From assembly GCF_009828855.1 (NCBI RefSeq), contig NZ_WUAG01000001.1, positions 2,170,001-2,234,000 of the forward strand: a DNA stretch of 64,000 nt, read 5' to 3'. Positions 55,903-63,804 of the stretch are shown one piece after another. How positions within the stretch are numbered: the stretch's first letter is position 1; the number at the start of each line of letters is the position of its first letter. Both the position numbers and the translations under genes were made by a program. The stretch comes from Psychromonas sp. L1A2 (lineage in GTDB: Bacteria; Pseudomonadota; Gammaproteobacteria; Enterobacterales; Psychromonadaceae). Under the pieces are notes generated by a model. The model did not search any database and had not been told where the DNA came from. It saw only the letters and a program-made list of their open reading frames with translations.

Positions 55903-56036
55903 AATTTTCTCACTTTTAAGTTTGGTAAGTGTTTATATAAAATACATTAATAAATCACTTACCTTTATATTCAACGTACTTGTTGAGGAACAATCCTTGC
56001 GTACCTATCTTCAATTTCTTAATCTATTTAAAAATT

Positions 56037-56477
56037 TTACCAAGCTTTATAAGGCAAAAACTTTCCATTAAGCGTAACAATCACTCGATCTCCTTTAGGA
56101 TCTTCTTGTTTGTCTACATCCATTGTAAAATCAATAGCACTCATGATGCCATCACCAAATTTTTCTTGAATAACTTCTTTTAACGTATCGCCATAAACAC
56201 CAACAACTTCATAAAGGCGGTAAATTAATGGATCTTGCGGTACAGCCTTATCCCATTCCTTTGTTGGGTTCTCAAGCAAAGTCGCTTTGCTATCTATCGG
56301 TAAGTCTAAGTATTTAATCAATTTATCAGCAGTTTCTTCAGTAAAACTGTTCATACCTAAGCAAGCAGAGGTCGTCCATACAATAGACATACCTATCGCA
56401 TCAGAAATAGCTTCCCACGTTAGCTCTCTGTCTTTTTTAATTGCAAATATTGCTTCAGTTACATCAATTTTTTTCAT
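56037..56477 (-). CDS. cynS: Cyanate hydratase (cyanase)
   Basis: A 146-residue cyanase that converts cyanate plus bicarbonate to ammonia and two CO2. N-terminal POU-like helical domain (about 1-75), C-terminal catalytic domain. Catalytic residues Arg87, Glu90 (IYRLYEVVG) and Ser113 (IMSAIDFTMD) have the same 3 and 23 spacing as Arg96, Glu99 and Ser122 of the E. coli enzyme. Length close to the 156 aa of E. coli CynS. Start ATG 56477 with AAGGAAA. First gene of an operon with an FNT channel; expression probably depends on the sigma54 promoter at 56650 and the divergent activator. Confidence 0.96.
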   Translation of the reverse strand: MKKIDVTEAIFAIKKDRELTWEAISDAIGMSIVWTTSACLGMNSFTEETADKLIKYLDLPIDSKATLLENPTKEWDKAVPQDPLIYRLYEVVGVYGDTLKEVIQEKFGDGIMSAIDFTMDVDKQEDPKGDRVIVTLNGKFLPYKAW

Positions 56478-56649
56478 TTTGTTTCCTTACTGTTTTTATT
56501 TACCGTTTTATAATGTGTGAAATAGCACGGTAATTAAGATTAAACCGCCCGATAATGGTGCAAAAATATTAACCAATATTATCTAACGTCTCGCTCTACC
56601 ACTGCTAACAACCTTCTTTATTAAATTAGTAGTTGTCTGTTTTATAGAT

Positions 56650-56665
56650 TGCATTAAGTATGCCA
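56650..56665 (-). promoter_or_regulatory. Sigma54-type promoter for cynS-FNT
   Basis: Minus-strand TGGCATACTTAATGCA: a perfect TGGCA -24 element and TGCA at -12, with GG-N10-GC exactly. It lies about 170 bases upstream of cynS, implying a long 5' leader. Confidence 0.65.
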
Positions 56666-56741
56666 ATAGACAAGAAAGCATTAACTTATTGTTTTTTAAT
56701 TAATTTAAAAATACTTAATGGAATAAAAAACCACGAAAAAA

Positions 56742-56753
56742 CGTTGAACAACG
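56742..56753. promoter_or_regulatory. Palindrome 1, candidate activator site
   Basis: CGTTGAACAACG is a perfect inverted repeat, 77 bases beyond the -24 box of the cynS promoter, a suitable place for an enhancer-type site. Confidence 0.5.
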
Positions 56754-56770
56754 ATTTACAGTTGCTAACA

Positions 56771-56786
56771 CGACGAAATATCGTTG
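56771..56786. promoter_or_regulatory. Palindrome 2, candidate activator site
   Basis: CGACGAAATATCGTTG, with arms that match palindrome 1 (CAACGA-like) at all but one position. It immediately precedes the plus-strand sigma54 promoter, so it could mediate autoregulation as well. Confidence 0.45.
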
Positions 56787-56790
56787 ACAC

Positions 56791-56806
56791 TGGCTTAATA
56801 GTTGCT
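56791..56806 (+). promoter_or_regulatory. Sigma54-type promoter for the activator gene
   Basis: TGGCTTAATAGTTGCT: TGGC at -24 and TTGC at -12 with GG-N10-GC. It is 47 bases upstream of the activator start codon, suggesting autoactivation. Confidence 0.6.
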
Positions 56807-56852
56807 TTGTCATAAGCTATTAATTTTGGATATAAAATAAGGCTGTACTTAT

Positions 56853-58703
56853 ATGTTGAACCAACTGTTCTTAAACGCTCCAACGGCCATGTTACTGATT
56901 GACCCGATCAACAACCAAGTATTGGCAGTTAACCAATTAGCTGAAGAAATATTTGGATTAAACGAAAGGGATTTAAAACAAAAGAAAGTCACTCAGCTAT
57001 TCCAAAGCTGCATAGACAAGTTACATTTATTTACACAACAAGTGTTAGCTCAAGGTTCAGCTTGGAGTAGTGATTTGTTTATCGATATAGCACATAAAAC
57101 TATACATTTAGGCATCAATGCCACTCAATTAAAGAGTCATATTTTATTGAGTTGTGAAGACAGTCATATAACCTTTAAGCGACACTTTAACGCAATTATT
57201 GAATCTAATTATCAATCTGGTTTTTTTCATTGGAATAAAGATGAAACTATTTTTGAGCAAATAGAACGACAAAATCAACTTTTACTGACAGCCGTCGGTG
57301 ATGGTATATACGGTGTTGATTCGCAAGGTAAAACCACTTTTGTGAATGCAGCTGCGGAACACATTCTGGGTTGGACTAAACCCGAATTAATGGGTAAGAA
57401 AATACATGACATTATTCATCACTCACACCTTAATGGCAGTCACTATGAAGTACATACCTGCCCTATTTATGAAGCTTTTAATGACGGAGCCGTACACAGT
57501 GTTGATAACGAAGTATTTTGGTCGAAAACAAACAAACCGATTCCAGTGGAATATACCAGTACCCCACTCACTGAAGAGGGTTCTTTAATCGGTGCGGTCG
57601 TTATCTTTCGAGATATCACCGAGCGTAAACGAACTCAAGATAAACTATTAACAGCACTAAAAGAAGTTGATGCCCTTAAACAACGCTTAGAGATGGAAAA
57701 TGCTTATCTACTTGAAGAGATAAATGCAGATTTTAATCATCAATACATGATTGGTAAAAGTATTAAAATCAAACATATGATGAACCAAATCGAATTAGTC
57801 GCCCCCACTAATGCCAATGTGTTAATTATTGGAGAATCGGGTACAGGTAAAGAGCTTATTGCACGATCCATCCATGAAGCGAGTCAACGTAAAGTAAGGC
57901 CACTCATTCGCGTTAACTGCGCAGCCATTCCATCAGAATTATTTGAAAGTGAATTTTTTGGCCACGTTAAAGGCGCTTTCTCTGGGGCAATTACAGATCG
58001 AGTAGGCCGCTTTGAGTTAGCCGATGGCGCCACTATCTTTTTAGATGAAGTAGGCGAAATACCACTACAACTACAAGGTAAATTATTACGAGTATTACAG
58101 GAACAACAATTTGAACGTGTCGGTGAGTCTAAAACACGCCATGTTGATGTGAGAGTGATTGCAGCAACCAACAGAGATTTAAAAAAGTTAGTTGAAAAAA
58201 ACAAGTTTAGAGAAGATCTGTATTTTAGGTTAAATGTATTCCCTATTAAATCACCGCCATTACGAGAACGAATGGATGATTTACCTTTATTAGTAAAACA
58301 CTTCATCGATAAGATTTGTTTACAACTCAATCAATCAATACCTAAAGTCCCTTTATCGCAAATGCAATATTTACAAGATTATGCATGGCCGGGCAACATT
58401 CGTGAACTTGAAAACATTATAGAGCGCCAGGTTATTCTGTCTAAAAGTAATAAATTGAGTTTTGATTTTTTAGGCAGAGAAACAAATATAGAAAGCCGTA
58501 CTGTTAGCCGAAACCTTAATACCAATGTGATCAGTGCAATACAACATAAACAATTGGAGAAAAGTAATTTAGAACAAGCTTTAAGGGATTGTAATGGAAA
58601 AATTTATGGTGAAGATGGTGCAGCAGCATTACTGGGATTAAAGCCCACAACGTTAAGCTCTAAATTAAAAAAATATGCTATCAACCGACTCGTATTTGTT
58701 TAA
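56853..58703 (+). CDS. PAS-domain sigma54-dependent activator
   Basis: A 616-residue enhancer-binding protein. Two N-terminal PAS domains (about 1-110 and 145-260; second with GDGIYGVDSQGKTTFVNAAA, split: GDGIYGVDSQG, TFVNAAAEHILGW), a coiled linker, an AAA+ domain (about 300-530) with Walker A GESGTGKELIA, a sigma54-contact loop GAFSGA (Ser instead of the commoner Thr), Walker B IFLDEVGEI, and a C-terminal Fis-type helix-turn-helix (LGLKPTTLSSKLKKY). There is no receiver domain, so it probably senses a ligand or redox state through PAS. It is divergent from cynS-FNT and is the likely regulator of that operon. Confidence 0.92.
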   Translation: MLNQLFLNAPTAMLLIDPINNQVLAVNQLAEEIFGLNERDLKQKKVTQLFQSCIDKLHLFTQQVLAQGSAWSSDLFIDIAHKTIHLGINATQLKSHILLSCEDSHITFKRHFNAIIESNYQSGFFHWNKDETIFEQIERQNQLLLTAVGDGIYGVDSQGKTTFVNAAAEHILGWTKPELMGKKIHDIIHHSHLNGSHYEVHTCPIYEAFNDGAVHSVDNEVFWSKTNKPIPVEYTSTPLTEEGSLIGAVVIFRDITERKRTQDKLLTALKEVDALKQRLEMENAYLLEEINADFNHQYMIGKSIKIKHMMNQIELVAPTNANVLIIGESGTGKELIARSIHEASQRKVRPLIRVNCAAIPSELFESEFFGHVKGAFSGAITDRVGRFELADGATIFLDEVGEIPLQLQGKLLRVLQEQQFERVGESKTRHVDVRVIAATNRDLKKLVEKNKFREDLYFRLNVFPIKSPPLRERMDDLPLLVKHFIDKICLQLNQSIPKVPLSQMQYLQDYAWPGNIRELENIIERQVILSKSNKLSFDFLGRETNIESRTVSRNLNTNVISAIQHKQLEKSNLEQALRDCNGKIYGEDGAAALLGLKPTTLSSKLKKYAINRLVFV

Positions 58704-58990
58704 GGTAAAAAATTAGTTGCTTAACCTCAATACTGTATCAATTTATTTGTCAGGAATTAAGGCTACTTATATTATTGATTATAAAAAAGACCAAAGGTGG
58801 ATATAACAATATACCCACTCCCTTTGCTCCTAATCTAACTTTCTATCAAACTACTAACTATGAGTATAAACCGCTATATCTCTAAAACTATTATAACTCT
58901 ACATTATTACCTATCTAGAGATCTTAACGTCTAAGTTCTATGAAGTGGGTAATAGTGTCATTAATTGAAAAGTTAATTAGTAACTAACCA

Positions 58991-59878
58991 TTATTTTTTC
59001 AGTTTTAACTCTGCACTGTAAATCAAGTCATCACAAATTAACGTGAGTGTTTTGAAGTCTTTAAATATCTCAAGGTCAACACTATCGAATAACCAAATAG
59101 AGAACACAAAATCAGAATCGATGGTTGCTCGAGCAAATGGATTTATTAGCCCTACTTTTTGATAATCATTAATACCTAATGCTGCTTCACAAGAACCGTG
59201 TTTTTCATTTCTTAATTTTGCTTTTTGCTCACTGTTATATAATGTTTGATCAATTTTAAACATTAACGTCGGAATACCTAACTCTGTGATAAGAATGAAA
59301 TCGCCAAAATCTCCTTCTTTTGAATATCCAGGAACACTACTCCAATCACGCGTTTTAGATTTAAGTAACAGTTTAGGTATTTCAGGTAACGTCTTAGGCA
59401 TAGTACTAAGAAAAAAGCGTGTCGACGGAGTAATTGACTGATCGACATTATTCCAATTTGACATCAGTAATAATGAGCCTCCAACAATCATAATAAATAA
59501 AGCACTTAATGCTAACTTCAACTGTCCTGCAATTTTAGAGACATCTGAGTCAGCAGTCAGTTTACGAATTTGTGCATTAGCTTCATCCAAACAATCTGTT
59601 TTAATTCTAATTTCTTCGATCAACTGAAGAACTTGAATCTTTAATGATTCCGGATCTAGTGTCGTTTCATCGACGGCAACTTCTTTAGAAGGCAAATAAA
59701 CAAAATGCTCGTTACCTCCACCGTTCATTACTTTTTTATAAGCAATATGAACAATTTTAAATAATTCACTCGAGCCAGATTTATCTGGATGGATTTTAAG
59801 CGATAACAATTTGAATTGTTTTCTGATCGCTTTATTTGACCAAGAGTCATTTGTCCCTAAAATATCATGGTTATTCAT
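58991..59878 (-). CDS. J-domain protein with one membrane helix
   Basis: A 295-residue protein. Residues 1-50 look like a truncated J domain: ILGTNDSWSNKAIRKQFKLL then SLKIHPDKSG with the HPD tripeptide, so it may engage DnaK. A coiled segment (about 85-110) and one transmembrane helix (about 121-140, LALSALFIMIVGGSLLLM) follow, and the C-terminal 150 residues form an unknown domain, possibly periplasmic. I do not recognise the C-terminal domain. The start ATG 59878 is chosen by position of the J domain. Monocistronic. Confidence 0.75.
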   Translation of the reverse strand: MNNHDILGTNDSWSNKAIRKQFKLLSLKIHPDKSGSSELFKIVHIAYKKVMNGGGNEHFVYLPSKEVAVDETTLDPESLKIQVLQLIEEIRIKTDCLDEANAQIRKLTADSDVSKIAGQLKLALSALFIMIVGGSLLLMSNWNNVDQSITPSTRFFLSTMPKTLPEIPKLLLKSKTRDWSSVPGYSKEGDFGDFILITELGIPTLMFKIDQTLYNSEQKAKLRNEKHGSCEAALGINDYQKVGLINPFARATIDSDFVFSIWLFDSVDLEIFKDFKTLTLICDDLIYSAELKLKK

Positions 59879-60237
59879 TTTAATGAGGCACTTATTAGCT
59901 AGGTATTGGGATTAATGATTCAATATGACGTTTATTATTTTTGTCATTATTAAACCATCATTTCACATCTTAATTGAGATCCATTTTTACTGAACTGATT
60001 GTGACACTCAGAAACGCTAAAATCAAAAAAATAACCATAAAACAAATAGATATCTTAAAAAATAAATGAAAAACATCATTTTATAATATAATTACTTCTT
60101 TATGATTAGAAAAATAATGAAATATCTAAGATAAAGAAGTGCAATAAAAAGCATTGAAAAAAATGTGCAAATTTTAGAAATCGCAAAGAATCGTAGAAAG
60201 TAAGTTTTAAAGGGAATCACATAAAATAAATAACAAC
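59879..60237. other. Intergenic gap between J-domain protein and PpiC
   Basis: 359 very AT-rich bases. I see no gene, terminator hairpin or repeat that I can support. Confidence 0.5.
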
Positions 60238-60516
60238 TTAAGTTCTATATAACACTTTGACTACATGCCAACCATGCTTTGTTTTTACGAGGTGTGGGGT
60301 GATTAATTCAGCAGTAAAACAGACTTTATCAAAAGCAGGTACCATTTGACCTTTTTTGAATTCGCCTAAATCACCCCCTTTTTTGCCTGACGGGCAAGTA
60401 GAATACTTTTTTGCTAACGTTTGAAATTTAGCGCCCTTCTTTAACTGAGCAATTATATCTTCTGCTTTATCTTGATGCTTTACTAGAATGTGAAGTGCTG
60501 ATGCAGTTTTTGCCAT
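60238..60516 (-). CDS. ppiC: Parvulin-type peptidyl-prolyl isomerase
   Basis: A 92-residue stand-alone parvulin. [20 protein letters not shown], then [21 protein letters not shown], split here as [14 protein letters not shown], and QMVPAFDKV, with the final [10 protein letters not shown], is a complete PpiC domain. No signal sequence, so cytoplasmic. Length matches E. coli PpiC (93). Catalyses cis-trans isomerisation of prolyl bonds. Confidence 0.95.
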   Translation of the reverse strand: MAKTASALHILVKHQDKAEDIIAQLKKGAKFQTLAKKYSTCPSGKKGGDLGEFKKGQMVPAFDKVCFTAELITPHLVKTKHGWHVVKVLYRT

Positions 60517-60586
60517 GATTTAAATCTCTTTTCGGAAATATTACTAGGCACAATTATACCTGCATTTTCCCTAATAACTATTATTC

Positions 60587-60605
60587 AGTGATAATTATCA
60601 TTAGC
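60587..60605. promoter_or_regulatory. Fur-box-like sequence upstream of ppiC
   Basis: AGTGATAATTATCATTAGC, containing the palindrome TGATAATTATCA. It matches the 19-base Fur consensus at about 13 positions by hand count. It lies 71 bases upstream of ppiC. Confidence 0.3.
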
Positions 60606-60674
60606 TATGATCTATCAACAGTACTTAAATAATATGGAAAATGTTCACTAAAAATAAATTTATAAAGAGTCTAA

Positions 60675-60809
60675 TTAACGTGGCTTAGAGTTAATAACAT
60701 TTTTGATAAAGTAATATGCGATATAACCTATGATACCAGTTGTACTTACAATAACAGCGACACCTGCTGCGACTACTGGATCATTTATTAACATAGAGAA
60801 AAATTCCAT
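60675..60809 (-). CDS. 44-residue single-span membrane protein
   Basis: Short gene read by hand: product starts MEFFSMLINDPVVAAG, continues with one hydrophobic helix (about 10-35) and a positively charged end NSKPR. The perfect AAGGAG ribosome binding site 8 bases upstream and a clean open frame argue it is expressed. It resembles DUF3149-type mini membrane proteins in size and layout, but I am not certain of the family. Function unknown. Confidence 0.6.
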   Translation of the reverse strand: MEFFSMLINDPVVAAGVAVIVSTTGIIGYIAYYFIKNVINSKPR

Positions 60810-60992
60810 TCTTAGCTCCTTAATGACATTGCTGTGACTAATAAAGTTTACCTAGTAACTACAATGTATTTAAAGAGCACTCACAACTTTGATTTGAATC
60901 AGGATAATGTCGGATTAAAGCATTAGGAGTAAATAGAAGTAGTAATGTGTGATCGATTCCAGAATTTTAATTTTAAAGATTCTTTAGTACTT

Positions 60993-62150
60993 TTATGTAT
61001 CAATAATCGAATAATTCTGAGTAAACGATTGTTTAGTGTCAGTAACTAAAATGACAATAGCGATTAAACAAGCGAAGCTAGACATTAAAAAAGGCCAATG
61101 CAGAGAGAAATAATGAGCAATAAAACTTGCCATTAATCCAGCTAAAACGCCAGCCCATTTCCCCCACGCATCAAACCGTCCGAAAAATAATCCTGCTTGA
61201 TGTTGTTGTAATTGTTGGGTGAGTAATAAATGTAAACCGCTATAACAAAGCAACATACCTAATCCAAATAACAGACGGTAATAGATAAGACTATCCATAT
61301 TCTGTAAACTAAATTGTCCCATACAAGCTATCCCTAATAGAGAAAAGCCGAATAAACTTTGCTTTTGTGCCGATAAAGTTAATTTCCCGATAAAAAAGAC
61401 AAATAATAAATACACAAGATGAGGCAAACTATAATAAAACCCAATTATGCTATCACTAATTTTTCCTAATGTTTGTACATAAGGTAAGAAATAGGGAAAA
61501 GTGACCACCATTGAAAAACAAAATAGAAACTGTAAAAAAAGTAATTGAGTAACAGTATTTTTTTGGTTTTTCTGATTGTTTAAGTGAACAATTGTTCTAC
61601 TTTTTAAATCGTCTCTTTGCAAAAACAGGCTCACTAACAATGCACTCAAAGGCAGTAAGGATAAATAACGATAAATATTTAACGGTTCAGCTATTTGTGT
61701 AAATAACCCTAATAAGATAGGACCAGTCACTAATGCTAAACGAGCTGAAAATTGAGTTAAATTAAGACTTTTAGCTAATGCTAAGCCTTTATATTGGCTA
61801 CTAAGGTAAGCATTTGAGGCAGCAAGTGTTCCGCCGCTAATGCCTTGTACTATTAAACCAAAACAAAATAGCCATAAATTATCTGCAAACCCTGATAATA
61901 AAAAACCAATTGTTAGTCCACCTTGCGCCCTTAATAACGACTTTTTCTTACCATATTTATCTGCAAAACGCCCCCACCAAGGAGCAGTTAAAGCAGCACA
62001 CAAAGGTGGAACAATAAACATAACACCTATCAAGTATTGCGATTCACCTTCAACCAAACTGTCCAACATTCTCGGCATAAATAAAGGCATACCTAATGCA
62101 GTAAAAGCGGTTAAAAAATGACAAAATAAAACAATATAAACAATGCGCAT
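60993..62150 (-). CDS. Major facilitator superfamily transporter
   Basis: A 385-residue inner membrane protein with about 12 transmembrane helices. The MFS signature WGRFADKYGKKKSLLRAQGG, split: GRFADKYGKK, is between helices 2 and 3, followed by LIVQGISGGTLAA. It is divergent from a ferric-siderophore binding protein gene with a Fur-like box between, so siderophore export or uptake of a siderophore-type compound is likely. Drug efflux is the alternative. The Fur box is on the binding-protein side, but this gene could share the region. Confidence 0.8.
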   Translation of the reverse strand: MRIVYIVLFCHFLTAFTALGMPLFMPRMLDSLVEGESQYLIGVMFIVPPLCAALTAPWWGRFADKYGKKKSLLRAQGGLTIGFLLSGFADNLWLFCFGLIVQGISGGTLAASNAYLSSQYKGLALAKSLNLTQFSARLALVTGPILLGLFTQIAEPLNIYRYLSLLPLSALLVSLFLQRDDLKSRTIVHLNNQKNQKNTVTQLLFLQFLFCFSMVVTFPYFLPYVQTLGKISDSIIGFYYSLPHLVYLLFVFFIGKLTLSAQKQSLFGFSLLGIACMGQFSLQNMDSLIYYRLLFGLGMLLCYSGLHLLLTQQLQQHQAGLFFGRFDAWGKWAGVLAGLMASFIAHYFSLHWPFLMSSFACLIAIVILVTDTKQSFTQNYSIIDT

Positions 62151-62363
62151 GGCGTACTCTAAATTAAAAATAAGGTGATCTTTTGGTTATTGATATATAC
62201 CCGTTACCATTCAAAGTGCAAAATCCAGAAAGCGGCGAAGTCAACAGGTGCTAGGTCGAAAGAGAAAGATCTAACGAATATTGTATTTAAATAATGTGAA
62301 AATTCGTAGATTAATAAATACAAACAACCTGCATACCCCATAAAATCTAATGACATCATACCC

Positions 62364-62382
62364 GATAACAGTTATCATTTTC
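62364..62382 (+). promoter_or_regulatory. Fur-box-like sequence
   Basis: GATAACAGTTATCATTTTC matches the Fur consensus GATAATGATAATCATTATC at about 14 of 19 positions by hand count. It lies 14 bases upstream of the binding-protein gene, which suggests iron-dependent repression. Confidence 0.5.
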
Positions 62383-62395
62383 ATCTTATTGTTAA

Positions 62396-63298
62396 ATGGA
62401 TTTAAAGATGTTCTTTCGCTTACCTTCAATATTATTAGCCCTGCTACTCATTTTTTTTAGTTTTCAAGTTAACGCCGTCACTATTAAACACCAATCAGGC
62501 ACACTAACACTTGAGAAAACTCCTAAGCGTATTGTTGTATTGGCTTTCTCGTTCGTCGATGCACTTGCTATTGCAGGCGTTTCTCCAGTTGGTATCGCCG
62601 ATGATGGCGATAAAACACGGATCATTAAAAGTGTTCGAAACCTCATTAGTGATTGGAAATCAGTTGGATCTCGTTACCAACCTAGTTTAGAAGCAATTTC
62701 AGCTCTTAAACCTGATTTAATCATTGCCGATAGTGGTCGCCATAGCTCTATATATAGTGGTTTATCACTTATAGCACCAACATTGATGCTTAAAAGTAGA
62801 GGTATAACTTACCGTGAGAATTTAATAGAAGTACAAAAAATTGCAGCTGCCATTGATAAAACTGAAGTCGTAAATTTACGATTGAAACAACACTACCAAC
62901 TAATGTCTGATTTTAAAGATCAACTTAATACAGAAGAAACATATCAGTTTGCCATTATCAGCGACAAAGGAATGTGGATGCATAGTCAATATGCTTATGC
63001 AGGCAGTGTTATTAAAGCATTAGGATTAAGCAGTTCGTTAATAAACAATTCCAAAAAAGCTTACTTACAAACAAGCTTTGAGCAATTTTTGAAAACAAAC
63101 CCAGATTGGTTATTTGTAGGGAAATATACTGAAACAACCGTTATCGATAAATGGAAAAAAAATCCACTTTGGAAGTTATTAGCTGTCGCAAAATCAGGCC
63201 AGTTAATTACAACATCTCCCAATATATGGTCATTAAGCAGTGGTGTTTTAGCTGCTGAAGCAATTGCAAAAGAAATTACTGAGCTCAATAACAAATAA
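62396..63298 (+). CDS. Ferric-siderophore/heme ABC transporter substrate-binding protein
   Basis: A 300-residue periplasmic binding protein of the FecB/FhuD/BtuF type (class III, two lobes joined by a helix). It has an N-terminal signal peptide (about 5-27, ending FQVNA), followed by the family start LEKTPKRIVVLAFSFVDALA and SLEAISALKPDLIIADS. No lipobox is visible. I report ATG 62396; ATG 62408 is in frame with a GGA 7 bases upstream and is an alternative. Its partner permease and ATPase are not in the window. It binds a ferric chelate; the exact siderophore is unknown. Confidence 0.85.
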   Translation: MDLKMFFRLPSILLALLLIFFSFQVNAVTIKHQSGTLTLEKTPKRIVVLAFSFVDALAIAGVSPVGIADDGDKTRIIKSVRNLISDWKSVGSRYQPSLEAISALKPDLIIADSGRHSSIYSGLSLIAPTLMLKSRGITYRENLIEVQKIAAAIDKTEVVNLRLKQHYQLMSDFKDQLNTEETYQFAIISDKGMWMHSQYAYAGSVIKALGLSSSLINNSKKAYLQTSFEQFLKTNPDWLFVGKYTETTVIDKWKKNPLWKLLAVAKSGQLITTSPNIWSLSSGVLAAEAIAKEITELNNK

Positions 63299-63350
63299 TA
63301 CTTAGGTATTTAGGTCGATTTAAGCACGGTGTAACTACATTATGATTTCA

Positions 63351-63377
63351 GCAATGAAAAATCTTAACTTTCATTGC
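63351..63377. terminator. 9-bp hairpin downstream of the binding-protein gene
   Basis: GCAATGAAA and TTTCATTGC pair around a 9-base loop, 53 bases after the stop codon. There is no T-run, so termination is uncertain. Confidence 0.4.
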
Positions 63378-63785
63378 AAGCCAATAATTTTTAGACAATG
63401 TAAAGCTGCTACTCCTGAAACGAGATATCTATCTAATTGTCCCTAATGGCTGAGATAAATCTGCTTTATTAAAAGCCATCTCGCTCTGTATTAACAAGCA
63501 CACCAAGAAAGTAGCTTTGAATAATTAACATTTGATCAAATTAATTAATAAAAAAAGTAAAAGCCTACATATTTTCCCCCAACCTCCTATTACTGCTGAT
63601 GGTATTAAATTATTAAAAAAGAGGAAAGTAAATTATTAAAATGATATCAATAGCTTAAACCATTTCACAGTCAACTTTAAAAAATGTTTTTGGTTTAAAG
63701 GCAATTATTATGAATGAGCCGATCATCAATAAACCCACCTTCATCTATTTACAAAACAATAGTTAATAAACCTTGCGAAATAAAT

Positions 63786-63804
63786 GAAATTGATTATCAT
63801 TAGC
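63786..63804. promoter_or_regulatory. Fur-box-like sequence at the right edge
   Basis: GAAATTGATTATCATTAGC matches the Fur consensus at about 15 of 19 positions by hand count. No gene follows within the window; it probably controls an iron gene starting beyond 64000. Confidence 0.5.

Larger units (their letters stand above)
56478..56852. promoter_or_regulatory. Divergent regulatory region between cynS and its sigma54 activator
   Basis: 375 bases with no gene. It contains two facing sigma54-type promoters and two related palindromes between them (each listed separately). Confidence 0.6.

Noticed and set aside
55526-56071. 181-codon plus-strand open frame across the FNT and cynS region
   Set aside because: It is antisense to two well-supported genes and its product has no family-like features.
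56561-56580. Second sigma54-like match on the minus strand nearer to cynS
   Set aside because: The GG and GC elements are separated by 11 rather than 10 bases, and the match at 56650-56665 is better.
56686-56883. 65-codon minus-strand frame overlapping the sigma54 activator start
   Set aside because: It would cover both sigma54-type promoters and palindromes, and has no ribosome binding site.
62201-62280. Sequence beginning TATACCCGTTACCATTC upstream of the MFS gene as another MITE end
   Set aside because: It resembles ends of dispersed repeats in related bacteria, but I could not find a matching second end here.
63342-63446. 34-codon frame after the binding-protein gene
   Set aside because: No ribosome binding site, and the hairpin at 63351 overlaps its start.
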